Shown: positions 32,266 to 40,469, numbered from the stretch's first letter. The stretch: 42,363 bases of DNA from Streptomyces sp. NRRL F-6492 (GCF_001280125.1 NZ_LGEG01000247.1:1-42363), one strand, 5' to 3'. Notes: generated by a model from the sequence alone, not told the origin. Translations and numbers: made by a program.

Positions 32266-33012
32266 TCAGGCGCGCGGGGGGAGGCGCTTCGCGAGGAACT
32301 CCTCGAACGTCACCTTGCCCACGGCCCGCTCCGGCGCCAGGTGCCCGCCCGCCCGGAACCCCCGGTAGGCCTTTCCGGCCAGGGGCACGTTCAGCAGGCG
32401 CCGGTGCTGGCCGATCGCGCGCAGATACGTCCGGGCCAGGTCCGCGATCGGACGCACCTCCGGGCCGCCCATGTCCGGCACCCGGCCCGCGGGCTCCCCG
32501 GCCGCGAGTTCGGCGAGGCGGGCGGCGACCTCCGCCACCTCGATGGGCTGGTCCGAGACGCCGGCCGGGAGCGGCACGACCGGCACCCGGGCCGCGTTGC
32601 GCAGGAACTCCACCACCAGGTCGTGGAACTGCGTGGTCCGCAGCACGGTCCAGCCGAGCCCGGACCCCTCGATCGTCTTCTCGACGGCGAGCTTCGTCCG
32701 GTAGTAGCCGAGCGGTACGCGGTCGACGCCGACGATCGAGATGTGGACCAGGTGCCGGACCCCGGCCCGGCGCGAGGCCTCGACCAGGTGGCGCGCCGCC
32801 CGGTCGTCGCCCCCGCGCGGCGTGCTCGCGCAGTGCACCACCGTGTCCACGCCCTCGACGGCCGCGTCCAGGCCCGTGCCCTCGCGCAGGTCCACCGCGT
32901 ACGGCTGCGCGTGGCGGCTCAGTACCCGCACCTCGGCACCGTCCTCGCGCAGCCGCTCGGCGACGAGCCGTCCGAGCGTTCCCGTACCCCCGGTCACCAG
33001 GATCGTGGTCAT
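32266..33012 (-). CDS. NAD(P)H-binding protein, atypical SDR (NmrA-like)
   Basis: 248 residues from ATG 33012, with GGAGGG ten bases before it. The Rossmann motif GGTGTLG lies at about 7-13 (TILVTGGTGTLGRLVAERL). HCAST, HLVHISIVGVDRVPLGYYRTKLAVEKTI and the later ILRTTQFHDL-like block (WTVLRTTQFHDLVVEFL) place it with the NmrA-like, complex-I NDUFA9-type atypical SDRs. It may be a redox sensor or a reductase; the usual YxxxK appears as YYRTK. It lies directly downstream of an ECF41 sigma factor, and such SDR/epimerase genes are the known genomic companions of that family. The TGTCACA motif in the gap suggests direct activation by the sigma factor. Confidence 0.85.
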   Translation of the reverse strand: MTTILVTGGTGTLGRLVAERLREDGAEVRVLSRHAQPYAVDLREGTGLDAAVEGVDTVVHCASTPRGGDDRAARHLVEASRRAGVRHLVHISIVGVDRVPLGYYRTKLAVEKTIEGSGLGWTVLRTTQFHDLVVEFLRNAARVPVVPLPAGVSDQPIEVAEVAARLAELAAGEPAGRVPDMGGPEVRPIADLARTYLRAIGQHRRLLNVPLAGKAYRGFRAGGHLAPERAVGKVTFEEFLAKRLPPRA

Positions 33013-33091
33013 CGTGCGTCTTCCCTCCGCAGGGTGCGCGCTCCCCGGTGGAACGCGTGTCATCGGCTGAGAACCGGCGGGCCCCCGGAAA

Positions 33092-33098
33092 TGTGACA
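33092..33098 (-). promoter_or_regulatory. ECF41-type -35 motif upstream of the oxidoreductase
   Basis: Minus-strand TGTCACA matches the -35 reported for ECF41 promoters. A weak CGGT lies about 16 bases further on where CGTC would be expected, so only the -35 half is convincing. The motif sits 80 bases before the oxidoreductase start. Confidence 0.45.
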
Positions 33099-33115
33099 GC
33101 CGGCCCCGGGAATCC

Positions 33116-34066
33116 TCATTCCAGGAGGCTTCCCCCGGCGAGCTGCCGGCCCGCGAAGGCGAGCTTGTCCGGGTTCATCACGACCCCCGCGCCGCTGATG
33201 GCGCCGTCGCGCACCTCGAAGGTGGTGACGGCGAGGAGCGTCCCCTCCCGGTGGCTCACCAGCGCGGGCGCCCCGTTGACCTCGGCGAGCGCGATCTCCG
33301 TGCCCTCCTCCGCGCGCCGCGCGACACCCGCGAGGAAGCGCAGCACGGCGTCCCGCCCGACGATCGGGCGCCGGGCGGCCGAGACCCTCCCGCCGCCGTC
33401 GCTCGACCAGACGACGTCCTCGGCCAGCAGCCGCTCCAGACCGGCCAGATCGCCCTCGCGCGCGGCGGTGACGAAGGACTCGACGAGCCGGTGCCGCTGC
33501 TCCCGCACCGGCGCGAAACGGGCCTCGGGCCTCTCCAGACGCCGGACCGCCCTGCCGTACACCTGGCGGCAGTTGGCCTCGCCCAGGCCGAGGACCCCGG
33601 CGATCTCGCGATGGCTGTACGCGAAGGCCTCGCGCAGCACGTAGACGGCGCGCTCCGTCGGGGTGAGCCGTTCGAGGAGGACGAGCAGGGCCGTCGAGAC
33701 GGCGTCGCGCCGCTCGGCGGACTCCAGCGGACCGAGCGCGCCGTCGCGGGTGAAGACGGGTTCGGGCAGCCACGGCCCCGGGTACTCCTCGCGCTTCGCG
33801 CGGGCCGAGGTCAGCCGGTTCAGGCTGAGGCGGGTGACGACCGTGGCCAGCCAGGCCGCCGGGTGGGCGATGGATGCGCGGTCGGCCCCGCTCCAGCGGA
33901 GGTAGGCGTCCTGCACCGTGTCCTCCGCCTCCTCGGCGGAGCCGAGCATCCGGTAGGCCAGGCCGAACATCCTGGGCCGGTGGGCGGTGAACTCGGCGGC
34001 CGAGGCGTCGGCGGTGTCGCCGTCGCCGTCGTCCGGGGCGAGGTGCTGCGTGGTCTCCGACGTCAC
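33116..34066 (-). CDS. ECF sigma factor, ECF41/SigJ type with C-terminal SnoaL-like domain
   Basis: 316 residues. Sigma region 2 covers about 25-90 (EFTAHRPRMFGLAYRMLGSAEEAEDTVQDAYLRW). Region 4 covers about 125-180 (ALLVLLERLTPTERAVYVLREAFAYSHREIAGVLGLGEANCRQVYGRAVRRL). A SnoaL/NTF2-like domain fills 185-316 (LVESFVTAAREGDLAGLERLLAEDVVWSSDGGG) and ends with NPDKLAF, a variant of the conserved NPDKL motif near the C-terminus of ECF41 proteins. These factors need no separate anti-sigma factor; the C-terminal domain both supports and restrains activity. GTG 34066 is the start, with a weak ribosome-binding site. The adjacent oxidoreductase is its probable target. Confidence 0.9.
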   Translation of the reverse strand: MTSETTQHLAPDDGDGDTADASAAEFTAHRPRMFGLAYRMLGSAEEAEDTVQDAYLRWSGADRASIAHPAAWLATVVTRLSLNRLTSARAKREEYPGPWLPEPVFTRDGALGPLESAERRDAVSTALLVLLERLTPTERAVYVLREAFAYSHREIAGVLGLGEANCRQVYGRAVRRLERPEARFAPVREQRHRLVESFVTAAREGDLAGLERLLAEDVVWSSDGGGRVSAARRPIVGRDAVLRFLAGVARRAEEGTEIALAEVNGAPALVSHREGTLLAVTTFEVRDGAISGAGVVMNPDKLAFAGRQLAGGSLLE

Positions 34067-34109
34067 GCGGCCAGCCTGCCACAGGGCCCGGAGGCGTGAC
34101 GTCGCCCGG

Positions 34110-34385
34110 TCAGTCGGCGGAGACGGCCCCGACCAGGTCGCCGATCCTGCGGTCGGGCAGGGCGCGGGCCACGTCGGCCTGGGTGACGATGCCGACGAGG
34201 ACGTGGCTGTCGATGACGGGCACGCGCCGGATCCTGTGCTCGCTCATGACGTCGAGGACCTCGTCGGCCTCTGCGTCCGCCCGCACGTAGACGATCTCGT
34301 CCCGGACGAGGTCGCCCACCCGGCCCCTGACCTCGCCGTATCGTTGGCCATGGCTATTGCGGAGAGTGACCGAGTGGGGGATCAT
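34110..34385 (-). pseudogene. CBS-domain protein remnant (half a Bateman module)
   Basis: 91 codons from a possible start at 34385. Only one CBS motif is present (VGDLVRDEIVYVRADAEADEVLDVMSEHRIRRVPVIDSHVLVGIVTQADVARAL). Streptomyces CBS proteins of this kind normally have about 135-140 residues with two CBS motifs and begin with a DIM element; here the whole first motif is missing. The first 20 residues (MIPHSVTLRNSHGQRYGEV) do not look like CBS. The reading frame opens only eight bases from the start of the divergent gene, leaving no room for a normal promoter. A 5'-truncated remnant is likeliest; a short functional protein from an internal GTG (VGDLV) cannot be excluded. Confidence 0.6.
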
Positions 34386-34393
34386 TCGCAGCC

Positions 34394-35500
34394 GTGCCGA
34401 TCTTCCAAACCGTCGTACTCGGTGTCCTCCTCTGCGGGGTCTACCTCCTCGTCATTCCCGACCTGGCCGACCGCTGGGTCCGCAAGCACTTCGTGGCCTC
34501 CGACTACGGACTCGCCCCCCGCGAACAGCTCGACCCGAGCCGCCCCGGCCCGCTCCCGCCGCCGCACCGGCGCCAGGAACGGCAGGCTGTGGCCGACGCG
34601 GCGTGGAACGGGGACTGGCGGGCCGCCGAGGCCTACGTCCGGGCGGCGGGCGACGACTGGGACGAGCGCTGGTCCCGGACCGAACTCCTCCAGGAGGTCG
34701 CCCGCGAGGACGACGCCTGGCTGGACGCGTGGCGCGCGGCCGAGCCCGGGAACTGCGACGCGGCCACCCTCCACGCCCGGATCATGGTCCACCGCGCCTG
34801 GGAGATCCGGGGCAGCGGGTACGCCCACGAGGTCCCGGCGGACCGGATGGACAGCTTCCGTGCCATGCTCCCGGCCGCGATCGAGGAAGCCCGGCGGGCC
34901 GCGCTGCTCGACCCCGCGAACCCGGGCCCCTGGGTCGTCATGGTCACCGCCGCCCGGGGCGCCCAGTACGGCCGTGCCCGGTTCCGGCCGCTCTGGGACG
35001 GCCTCGTCGCCCGGGCGCCGCACCACTACGAGGGGCACTGGCAGGCCCTCCAGTACTGGTGCGCCAAGTGGTACGGCAGCGACAGGCTGATGATGCGCTT
35101 CGCCCGGAAGGCGGTCCGGAAGGCTCCGCAGGGCAGCCCGCTCACCGGCATGTACGTGCACGCCCTGGAGGAGCTGACAGGCCGCTCGGCCGCATTGCTC
35201 TCCTTCACGCCCGTGGTGCGGGGGCACCTGAAGCGGGTCGCGGCCTCGTTCGCCGAGGTCGACCCCGACGACGAGCGCCTGCCCGCCCTGCGCCACCTCC
35301 TCGCCCACTACATGCTCCGGTCGAGGATGTACGGGCCCGCCCTGGAGCAGTTCCGTCTGATCGGCCCGTGGTGCGGTGCCGAGCCCTGGCGCAGGGAAGG
35401 AGACCCGAAGACGGTCTTCGAGACCGCCCGGGGCAGGGCGGTGAAGCTGTCCCGGGCCTCCGTCGTGCCGACGGTCAAGTCCCACGGAATAGGCCGCTAG
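34394..35500 (+). CDS. Membrane-anchored protein of unknown function, TPR-like helical repeats
   Basis: 368 residues from GTG 34394. One N-terminal hydrophobic helix (VVLGVLLCGVYLLVIPDLADRW, about 5-25) acts as an anchor or uncleaved signal. The rest is soluble and almost wholly helical, rich in Trp, Arg and Ala, with stretches such as WRAAEAYVRAAGDDWDERWSRTELLQEV, AIEEARRAALLDPANPGPWVVM and ALEQFRLIGPWCG that look like tetratricopeptide or Sel1-like repeats. I recognise related hypothetical proteins in streptomycetes but no function. The ribosome-binding site is weak; GGGGGAT lies about 14 bases upstream. A short hairpin at 35523-35541 follows the gene. Confidence 0.7.
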   Translation: MPIFQTVVLGVLLCGVYLLVIPDLADRWVRKHFVASDYGLAPREQLDPSRPGPLPPPHRRQERQAVADAAWNGDWRAAEAYVRAAGDDWDERWSRTELLQEVAREDDAWLDAWRAAEPGNCDAATLHARIMVHRAWEIRGSGYAHEVPADRMDSFRAMLPAAIEEARRAALLDPANPGPWVVMVTAARGAQYGRARFRPLWDGLVARAPHHYEGHWQALQYWCAKWYGSDRLMMRFARKAVRKAPQGSPLTGMYVHALEELTGRSAALLSFTPVVRGHLKRVAASFAEVDPDDERLPALRHLLAHYMLRSRMYGPALEQFRLIGPWCGAEPWRREGDPKTVFETARGRAVKLSRASVVPTVKSHGIGR

Positions 35501-35915
35501 GGAGCGTCGGGAAAGTCGTGGCCCACGGCTTCGGCCCGTGGCTGTCGCCGAGTTCTTCGAAGACGTGCCCCATCGCCGAGGCCGCCCACGCCGAACCACG
35601 GCTGGGCGGCCCCTGTCCTTTCCCGACACACGGCACGCCGCCCGTGGATGCCACCGCGCTCGTCGTGAGCGATGCGCCCCCGAGGCGGTGACGCGACCAC
35701 AGCCACTCGTCGAGCACTGCGACCAGCACCGTCGCCTCGTGGTGAACGCCGACCTCGGACACGAGTGCCAAGGGTGAATCCCACGGGATGTGCGGCCCGC
35801 ACGGGGCCGAGCGCTGTCAGTCTGCCGTTGGTGATCGTTGCACGGCGGCGGCCCCACGGGGCGGAGTCTCCTCCGTCGTGGGACGGCGCCCGTCATGGAC
35901 GTTGAAGGGGCGGGC
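35501..35915. other. Gene-free stretch upstream of the prenyltransferase cassette
   Basis: It contains a small hairpin (CCACGG 35523-35528 with CCGTGG 35536-35541), possibly a terminator for the preceding gene. A minus-strand frame, about 35475-35771 and containing EATVLVAVLDEWL, resembles a coding tail but has only a TTG start and no ribosome-binding site. Part of it (35701-35748) has an inverted relative at 38290-38337. No clear promoter for the cassette was found. Confidence 0.5.
35701..35748 (-). repeat. Left arm of a diverged inverted repeat flanking the cassette
   Basis: The reverse complement of this 48-base block matches 38290-38337 at 38 of 48 positions by hand alignment, without gaps. 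Both arms read outward from the two-gene cassette and encode similar peptides (HEATVLVAVLDEWL and REATALIAALDERL). Confidence 0.6.
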
Positions 35916-36716
35916 GTGGCAACAGGACAGTCCGTGAACAAGGGGCCTTCTTCTCCTCTCGCCGCTCCCCGGGGCGGAGAACCGCCCGGGGCGCGTGGTC
36001 AGGTGCCGCGTCACGTCGCGTGCGTGATGGACGGGAACGGCCGGTGGGCGGCGCAGCGGTCCCTGCCGCGCACGTCAGGTCATCGCGCCGCGGAGACGAC
36101 GGTCATCGACGTCATAGAGGCGGCACGCGCGGCCGGAGTGGGCTGGTTGAGCCTGTTCGCGTTCTCCACCGAGAACTGGAGCCGCCCGGACACCGAGATC
36201 GAGTTCCTGATGCACCTGGTGCGCCGGGTGGTGCGCAAGCACGCCCCGTTGCTGCACGCGCGGGGCATCCGCTGCCGCTTCCTCGGCATGACCGACCCCC
36301 GGATCCCTCCCGGACTGGCCGGAGACATCGCCGACTTGACGACGCTGACCGGCCGGAACCGCCGGATGACGCTGACCGTCGCCTTCGACCACGGCGGCCG
36401 CAGGGACATCGTCGAGGCCGCACGGTCGCTGATCCGCAGCGGCGTGCCGGCCGGATCCGTGACCGAGGAGAGCTTCGCCGCGCACCTGCCCTTTCCCGAC
36501 ACCCCGGACGTGGACCTGGTCATCCGCACCTCGGGTGAACAGCGCATCTCCAACTTCATGCTCTGGCAGGTCGCCTACGCCGAATGGGTCTTCCCGCCGG
36601 TGCTGTGGCCCGACTTCCGCGCACCGGACTTCCTTCGGTGCCTGCACGCCTACCGGCAGCGTGAACGCCGCTTCGGCGCCGTGCCGCCGCCTCAGAACGG
36701 AGAACCCGCATCGTGA
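35916..36716 (+). CDS. Isoprenyl transferase, cis-prenyltransferase (UppS) family
   Basis: 266 residues from GTG 35916, chosen because GAAGGGG lies five bases before it; ATG 35895 and TTG 35838 are in frame. Family motifs are intact: HVACVMDGNGRWA with catalytic Asp39, FAFSTENWSRP, and RTSGEQRISNFMLWQVAYAEWVF. The usual NYGGR element reads DHGGRRDIVEA (Asp158, His159), an unusual change. It condenses allylic diphosphates with isopentenyl diphosphate in cis, or an irregular variant of that reaction; chain length cannot be read. The stop overlaps the next start (GTGA, 36713-36716), so the product is made with a DUF2236/EF-hand protein. That pairing points to specialised isoprenoid metabolism and not cell-wall undecaprenol supply. 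Confidence 0.88.
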   Translation: MATGQSVNKGPSSPLAAPRGGEPPGARGQVPRHVACVMDGNGRWAAQRSLPRTSGHRAAETTVIDVIEAARAAGVGWLSLFAFSTENWSRPDTEIEFLMHLVRRVVRKHAPLLHARGIRCRFLGMTDPRIPPGLAGDIADLTTLTGRNRRMTLTVAFDHGGRRDIVEAARSLIRSGVPAGSVTEESFAAHLPFPDTPDVDLVIRTSGEQRISNFMLWQVAYAEWVFPPVLWPDFRAPDFLRCLHAYRQRERRFGAVPPPQNGEPAS

Positions 36717-38215
36717 CCACCGCAGACGACCGCAGCTCCGCGACGACCGCCGACGCCGACGCCGGTGGTCACCGCAGCGGAGAAGGCGACACGGGAGGGG
36801 AACCCCTGTTCGGGCCCGGCTCGCAGTTCCACGTGCTCTTCAACGACCCGCGCTGGGCCCTGGCCGTGATCCGGGCCACGGTACTGGAAGCCGCGCACCC
36901 GCAGATCGGCGCCGCCCTGATCGACAATTCCACCTTCGTCGCCCACCCCTGGCGGCGACTGCGAAACACCTTCACCAGTCTGCAGCGCATGTTCGGGGCC
37001 GACGATCACGTCCGGCAAAGGGAGGCGGCGCGCCTCAACCGGCTGCACGCACGGCTGCACGGCACCGACCCGCACGACCGGCCCTACGACGCCATGGACC
37101 CCGACGTGCGCGCCTGGGTGGTGGCGACCCTGTTCGAGAGCACCGTCGCCATGTGCCGGTTCGGCGGACAACCACTCGAACAGAGGACCATGGAGCGGCT
37201 GTACGCCGAGTTCCAGGCCTTCCAGGCCGCCCTGGGAGACCGGGCCGGCCACCTGCCGCGCACCCTCGACGAGTTCTGGCCCTACTACGACCGGGTGGTC
37301 GCCGAGGAGCTGGAGAACACCGAGGCGATGCGGATCATCCTCTACAAGCTCTTCGACCACCTCCCCGCCCCACCGGTGCTGAACGGCTTTCCCGCTCTGT
37401 GGGCCACCGGCCGGGCCGTCGCCGGCCCGGTCGTCGGAGCGATCACCGTGGCGTCCCTGCCGGAACCGTTCCGCCGCCGGGCGGGCCTGCCCGAGATCGC
37501 GGGAGTGCAGACCCTCATGCAGGGCACCTACCTGGCCGCCGGCCTGACCCGGTTCCTGCCCGAGGGCTGGATCAGGGCCGAGAACGTCCTCGAGTTGCTG
37601 GCGCTCTCGCCGGACAGCGACGATCCCCGCGCCAGGACGGTCGGCGCCCTGCGCGATCGGATGAAGCGGGCCGCCGCCCTCGTCCGGCTCATCACCCCGC
37701 TCCCTCCGGAACCCGCACCCACCTCGGGAAACGAGGCGCGGCGCAGCGCGCGGGAGTTCTTCGCCGAGGTTCTCGACCAGACCGGGGACGGGTACCTGGA
37801 CTGGCCCGACCTCGCCGCCATGGCGCGCGAACTCTCCGGCCGCCTCGACCTGGACGAGCCCGAGGAGAGCAGGCTCTACACCGCCTACGCGGACTGGTGG
37901 CGCGAACTCCAAAGCGCCCTCGACGCCGACGGCGACGGCCGCGTCAGCGCCCACGAGTACGCCGCCGCAGCGCCCTCCCTGGCCGGCCCCGCGCTGATCA
38001 GGGTCGCCGAAGTCCTCTTCGACGTCACCGACAAGGACGGCAACCACACCATCGACGCGGACGAGTACCGGGCCCTGTTCCGGACCGCTTTCCAGCGCGA
38101 CGCCGCCGACGCGTGCGGAACCTACGGCCGCAGCGCATTCGTCAACGACTTCCTGTCCTTCATGTCCGGGCGCCGGCGCACCACCCCCTACGACCCCCTC
38201 CTCTCCGACGCGTAA
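36713..38215 (+). CDS. DUF2236 (MpaB/rubber-oxygenase-like) protein with three C-terminal EF-hands
   Basis: 500 residues. Residues about 32-290 resemble DUF2236: FGPGSQFHVLFNDPRWALAV, EAAHPQIGAALIDNSTFVAHPWRRLRNT, LNRLHARLHGT...YDAMDPDVRAWVVATLFES, LPRTLDEFWPYYDRVV. Residues 340-480 hold EF-hand loops at 355-366 (DQTGDGYLDWPD), 404-415 (DADGDGRVSAHE) and 440-451 (DKDGNHTIDADE); the last two are near perfect. No signal peptide or clear membrane anchor is seen. DUF2236 proteins include latex-clearing and mycophenolate-type oxygenases that cleave isoprenoid chains. Here the position usually held by histidine in W-V-H reads Val137, so heme ligation is uncertain. The coupled prenyltransferase suggests that the substrate is an isoprenoid and the EF-hands a Ca2+ switch. 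Confidence 0.78.
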   Translation: MTTADDRSSATTADADAGGHRSGEGDTGGEPLFGPGSQFHVLFNDPRWALAVIRATVLEAAHPQIGAALIDNSTFVAHPWRRLRNTFTSLQRMFGADDHVRQREAARLNRLHARLHGTDPHDRPYDAMDPDVRAWVVATLFESTVAMCRFGGQPLEQRTMERLYAEFQAFQAALGDRAGHLPRTLDEFWPYYDRVVAEELENTEAMRIILYKLFDHLPAPPVLNGFPALWATGRAVAGPVVGAITVASLPEPFRRRAGLPEIAGVQTLMQGTYLAAGLTRFLPEGWIRAENVLELLALSPDSDDPRARTVGALRDRMKRAAALVRLITPLPPEPAPTSGNEARRSAREFFAEVLDQTGDGYLDWPDLAAMARELSGRLDLDEPEESRLYTAYADWWRELQSALDADGDGRVSAHEYAAAAPSLAGPALIRVAEVLFDVTDKDGNHTIDADEYRALFRTAFQRDAADACGTYGRSAFVNDFLSFMSGRRRTTPYDPLLSDA

Positions 38216-38534
38216 CCGTCCGGACACCGGTGGCGTTCGCGGCGGTGTCGCATGCCGGCCCGCCGTGGGTCGCTCGGGGCGGCGATCGCCGTCCGCCGCG
38301 AGGCGACCGCGCTGATCGCAGCTCTCGACGAACGGCTTTCACGAGAGGCAGGGCCTTCGTGTCCTCGTTCACCAGTCCCGGCCGACCGCGTGATCGGCGT
38401 GCCGTTTCCCCGTCTCCGTGAAGAGCAGACGTGTCGAGCATGCGCAGCGCCACGGACGACGATGCCGCCCGCGTACGTCGCACCACGTGACCGGGACTTT
38501 CACCACGACCCCCAGGGCCTGTCGGACAGCCGGG
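38216..38534. other. Gene-free stretch between the cassette and the TOMM operon
   Basis: Convergent 3' ends flank it. It holds the right arm of the inverted repeat (38290-38337) and no convincing gene. CTGTC/ACAG near 38519-38530 makes only a trivial hairpin. No strong terminator for either side was seen. Confidence 0.5.
38290..38337 (+). repeat. Right arm of the diverged inverted repeat flanking the cassette
   Basis: Matches the reverse complement of 35701-35748 at 38 of 48 positions, strongest around GAGGCGAC and CTCGACGA. The frame on either side of this block is disrupted relative to the left arm, consistent with a decayed relic. Confidence 0.6.
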
Positions 38535-40469
38535 TCAGGGGAACGGGTGCGGAGCCCGCAGGAGCTCCGCGTCCGTGAGGTCACGGGACCGGTGGCCGCC
38601 CCGGTGGAGCGCCGTGCGCAGCCGGGGCATCAGCAGGGCCCGCTGCCGGTTCCAGCCGAAGTCGATCGGCAGCAGCCCCGGCACCACCGTGGCCACCGTC
38701 CGCAGCCCCGCCCGCTCCTGCTCGGGCGTGGTCTGGTCGACCACCACGACGTCGTGACCCGCCCGGACCAGCTCGTCCACGACCACGCCCACGTCGTCCC
38801 GCAGGTCCCCGGTGCGGGGCCGCCCGCCGCTCTCCCACCCCGCGTACACCTCCTCGAACGGACGGGCCTCCGAAGGCTCCAGGTACGCGCGCGCGTACGC
38901 GGCCATCCGGGGCAGCCCGTAGAGCTGCGGATGGTCCTTGAGGTGCCGTACGAGGGAGAAGTCGTCGGCCATCGCCTCCAGTTCGGTCCGGCGCTCGGCC
39001 GTCTGGCGCGCCAGGTGCGGAATGTAGCTCAGCACCTCCGACAGGGCGCCCTCGACGGCCGACCGGGGGTCCAGCGAGGCGGCCGCCGCGAAGGACAGCG
39101 TGCCCGGCCCCCCGCCCCGGCGCACGCCGACCACCGTGACCGCCGGGATCGCGAGGTCGATCCGGTTGTCGAAGGCGTGCACGTCGTAGCCCTGGAGCGC
39201 GGCCCGCTCCACCATGGCGGCGACCGTGGGGCCGCCGACCGTCGCCAGGTCGATCCGGGGCAGCCGGGCCGCCCCGTACCAGCCGTTCAGGAAGGAGTCC
39301 CGCTCGACGAGTTCGAGCAGACCGCCCAGGACGGCCTCCTCCAGGCAGCCGCCGATGGCACAGCCGTTGGAGCACTCGAAGACGAAGTCGTCGTCGGCCG
39401 TCGGGATGCTGTAGTAGACCAGCCGCGACGGCACCAGGACGGGCCGCCCGTCCCGCAGCGACCGGCCCCGCTCCCAGGGGATGGGCCGGGCGGGGTCGAA
39501 GGGCCTGACCATGGGGTCGTCCCGGTACGTCTCCGGGGCGTACAGACCGCACACCGCCGGATCGACCGCCTCGTCCCCCAGCTCGTCGTACGCGGCGACG
39601 ACCGGCGCCCGGCCGGTGCGCCGGCGGGTGCCCGCGTACCGTTCGAGGCCCTCCAGGAACGCCAGCCGGCGGCTGGTGGCGAAGGAGTTCTCCTGCCCGC
39701 TCCAGGTCACGTCGTGGAGCCCCGCGTACCCCCGGACGAACACGCTCCCGGCCACCGGCGCGGTCGTGGACGAGGTGACGTCCGTCCAGGTCCCGGCCCC
39801 GAGCGCGCCGCAGACCGGGTTGGCCAGGGCGTCGACCGGGAGCGGGTACGAGAAGGCCGACCGCAGCCGGTAGCCGTCCGGATCCGGCTTGGGGCGCGCG
39901 ACGAGGCCGAGCGGCGGGGCGCCGTCGCCCCCTCCCGGCCCGCAGTCCGGGCAGAGCGGGTCCGCGAGCAGCGGATACGTCCTGAGCAGCAGGTTCGCCA
40001 GGTCGATCCGGGTCACCTGCGGCAGGGCGCGGTCCGCCGGGTGCGCGGCGGGCGGCACCGGGCGCGGTCCGTGCAGCAGTGCCTCGCACAGCGCGGCCAC
40101 CGTGTCGTGGACGTGCCCGGTGAGCGGCGGCCAGGCGGCGGCCGGGCGGGGCCCGTCGGGGCCGCCGGTCTCCAGGGCGTCGCGCTCGCTCCGGCTGCGC
40201 AGCCGCTGCCACCGCAGGGCCAGGCAGCGGCCGCAGGCGGGCGCGCTCCCGTCGCCGCCCCAGGGGCCGAGCAGGACCGCCGAGGCGCTGAGGTGGACGA
40301 GCGCCGCAGGCCGGTCGGCGGCCCACGGGTCCGGGGCCCGGCCGCCCCCGGCGCCGACGGCCCCCACCGGCACCACCCGGGGCGCGTCCGCGCCGAACCG
40401 GCAGTCCAGGAAGGCCTGGAGGACGTCGCGGGCCTCCGCCAGCGGGCGCGGGAGCGCGACGGTGGTCAT
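38535..40469 (-). CDS. TOMM-type YcaO cyclodehydratase with Zn-binding N-terminal domain
   Basis: 644 residues. The N-terminal part (1-190) resembles the leader-binding partner region of TOMM cyclodehydratases (AALVHLSASAVLLGPWGG) and has two CxxC motifs, Cys79/Cys82 and Cys173/Cys176, likely to bind one zinc. The YcaO domain (about 240-644) has the ATP-site blocks SGQENSFATSRRLAFLEGLERYAG and SNGCAIGGCLEEAVLGGLLELVERDSF. It ends with PHPFP, the PxPxP C-terminus of azoline-forming YcaO proteins. It should use ATP to cyclise Cys, Ser or Thr residues of a precursor peptide into thiazolines or oxazolines. ATG 40469 overlaps the permease stop codon (ATGA). It is the last gene of the operon; a dehydrogenase and a clear precursor are not in the window. 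Confidence 0.88.
   Translation of the reverse strand: MTTVALPRPLAEARDVLQAFLDCRFGADAPRVVPVGAVGAGGGRAPDPWAADRPAALVHLSASAVLLGPWGGDGSAPACGRCLALRWQRLRSRSERDALETGGPDGPRPAAAWPPLTGHVHDTVAALCEALLHGPRPVPPAAHPADRALPQVTRIDLANLLLRTYPLLADPLCPDCGPGGGDGAPPLGLVARPKPDPDGYRLRSAFSYPLPVDALANPVCGALGAGTWTDVTSSTTAPVAGSVFVRGYAGLHDVTWSGQENSFATSRRLAFLEGLERYAGTRRRTGRAPVVAAYDELGDEAVDPAVCGLYAPETYRDDPMVRPFDPARPIPWERGRSLRDGRPVLVPSRLVYYSIPTADDDFVFECSNGCAIGGCLEEAVLGGLLELVERDSFLNGWYGAARLPRIDLATVGGPTVAAMVERAALQGYDVHAFDNRIDLAIPAVTVVGVRRGGGPGTLSFAAAASLDPRSAVEGALSEVLSYIPHLARQTAERRTELEAMADDFSLVRHLKDHPQLYGLPRMAAYARAYLEPSEARPFEEVYAGWESGGRPRTGDLRDDVGVVVDELVRAGHDVVVVDQTTPEQERAGLRTVATVVPGLLPIDFGWNRQRALLMPRLRTALHRGGHRSRDLTDAELLRAPHPFP

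Noticed and set aside
35475..35771. Minus-strand 98-codon frame as a real gene
   Set aside because: It starts with TTG without a ribosome-binding site, overlaps the preceding gene's 3' end and matches a frame-disrupted relative at 38290; treated as a relic.
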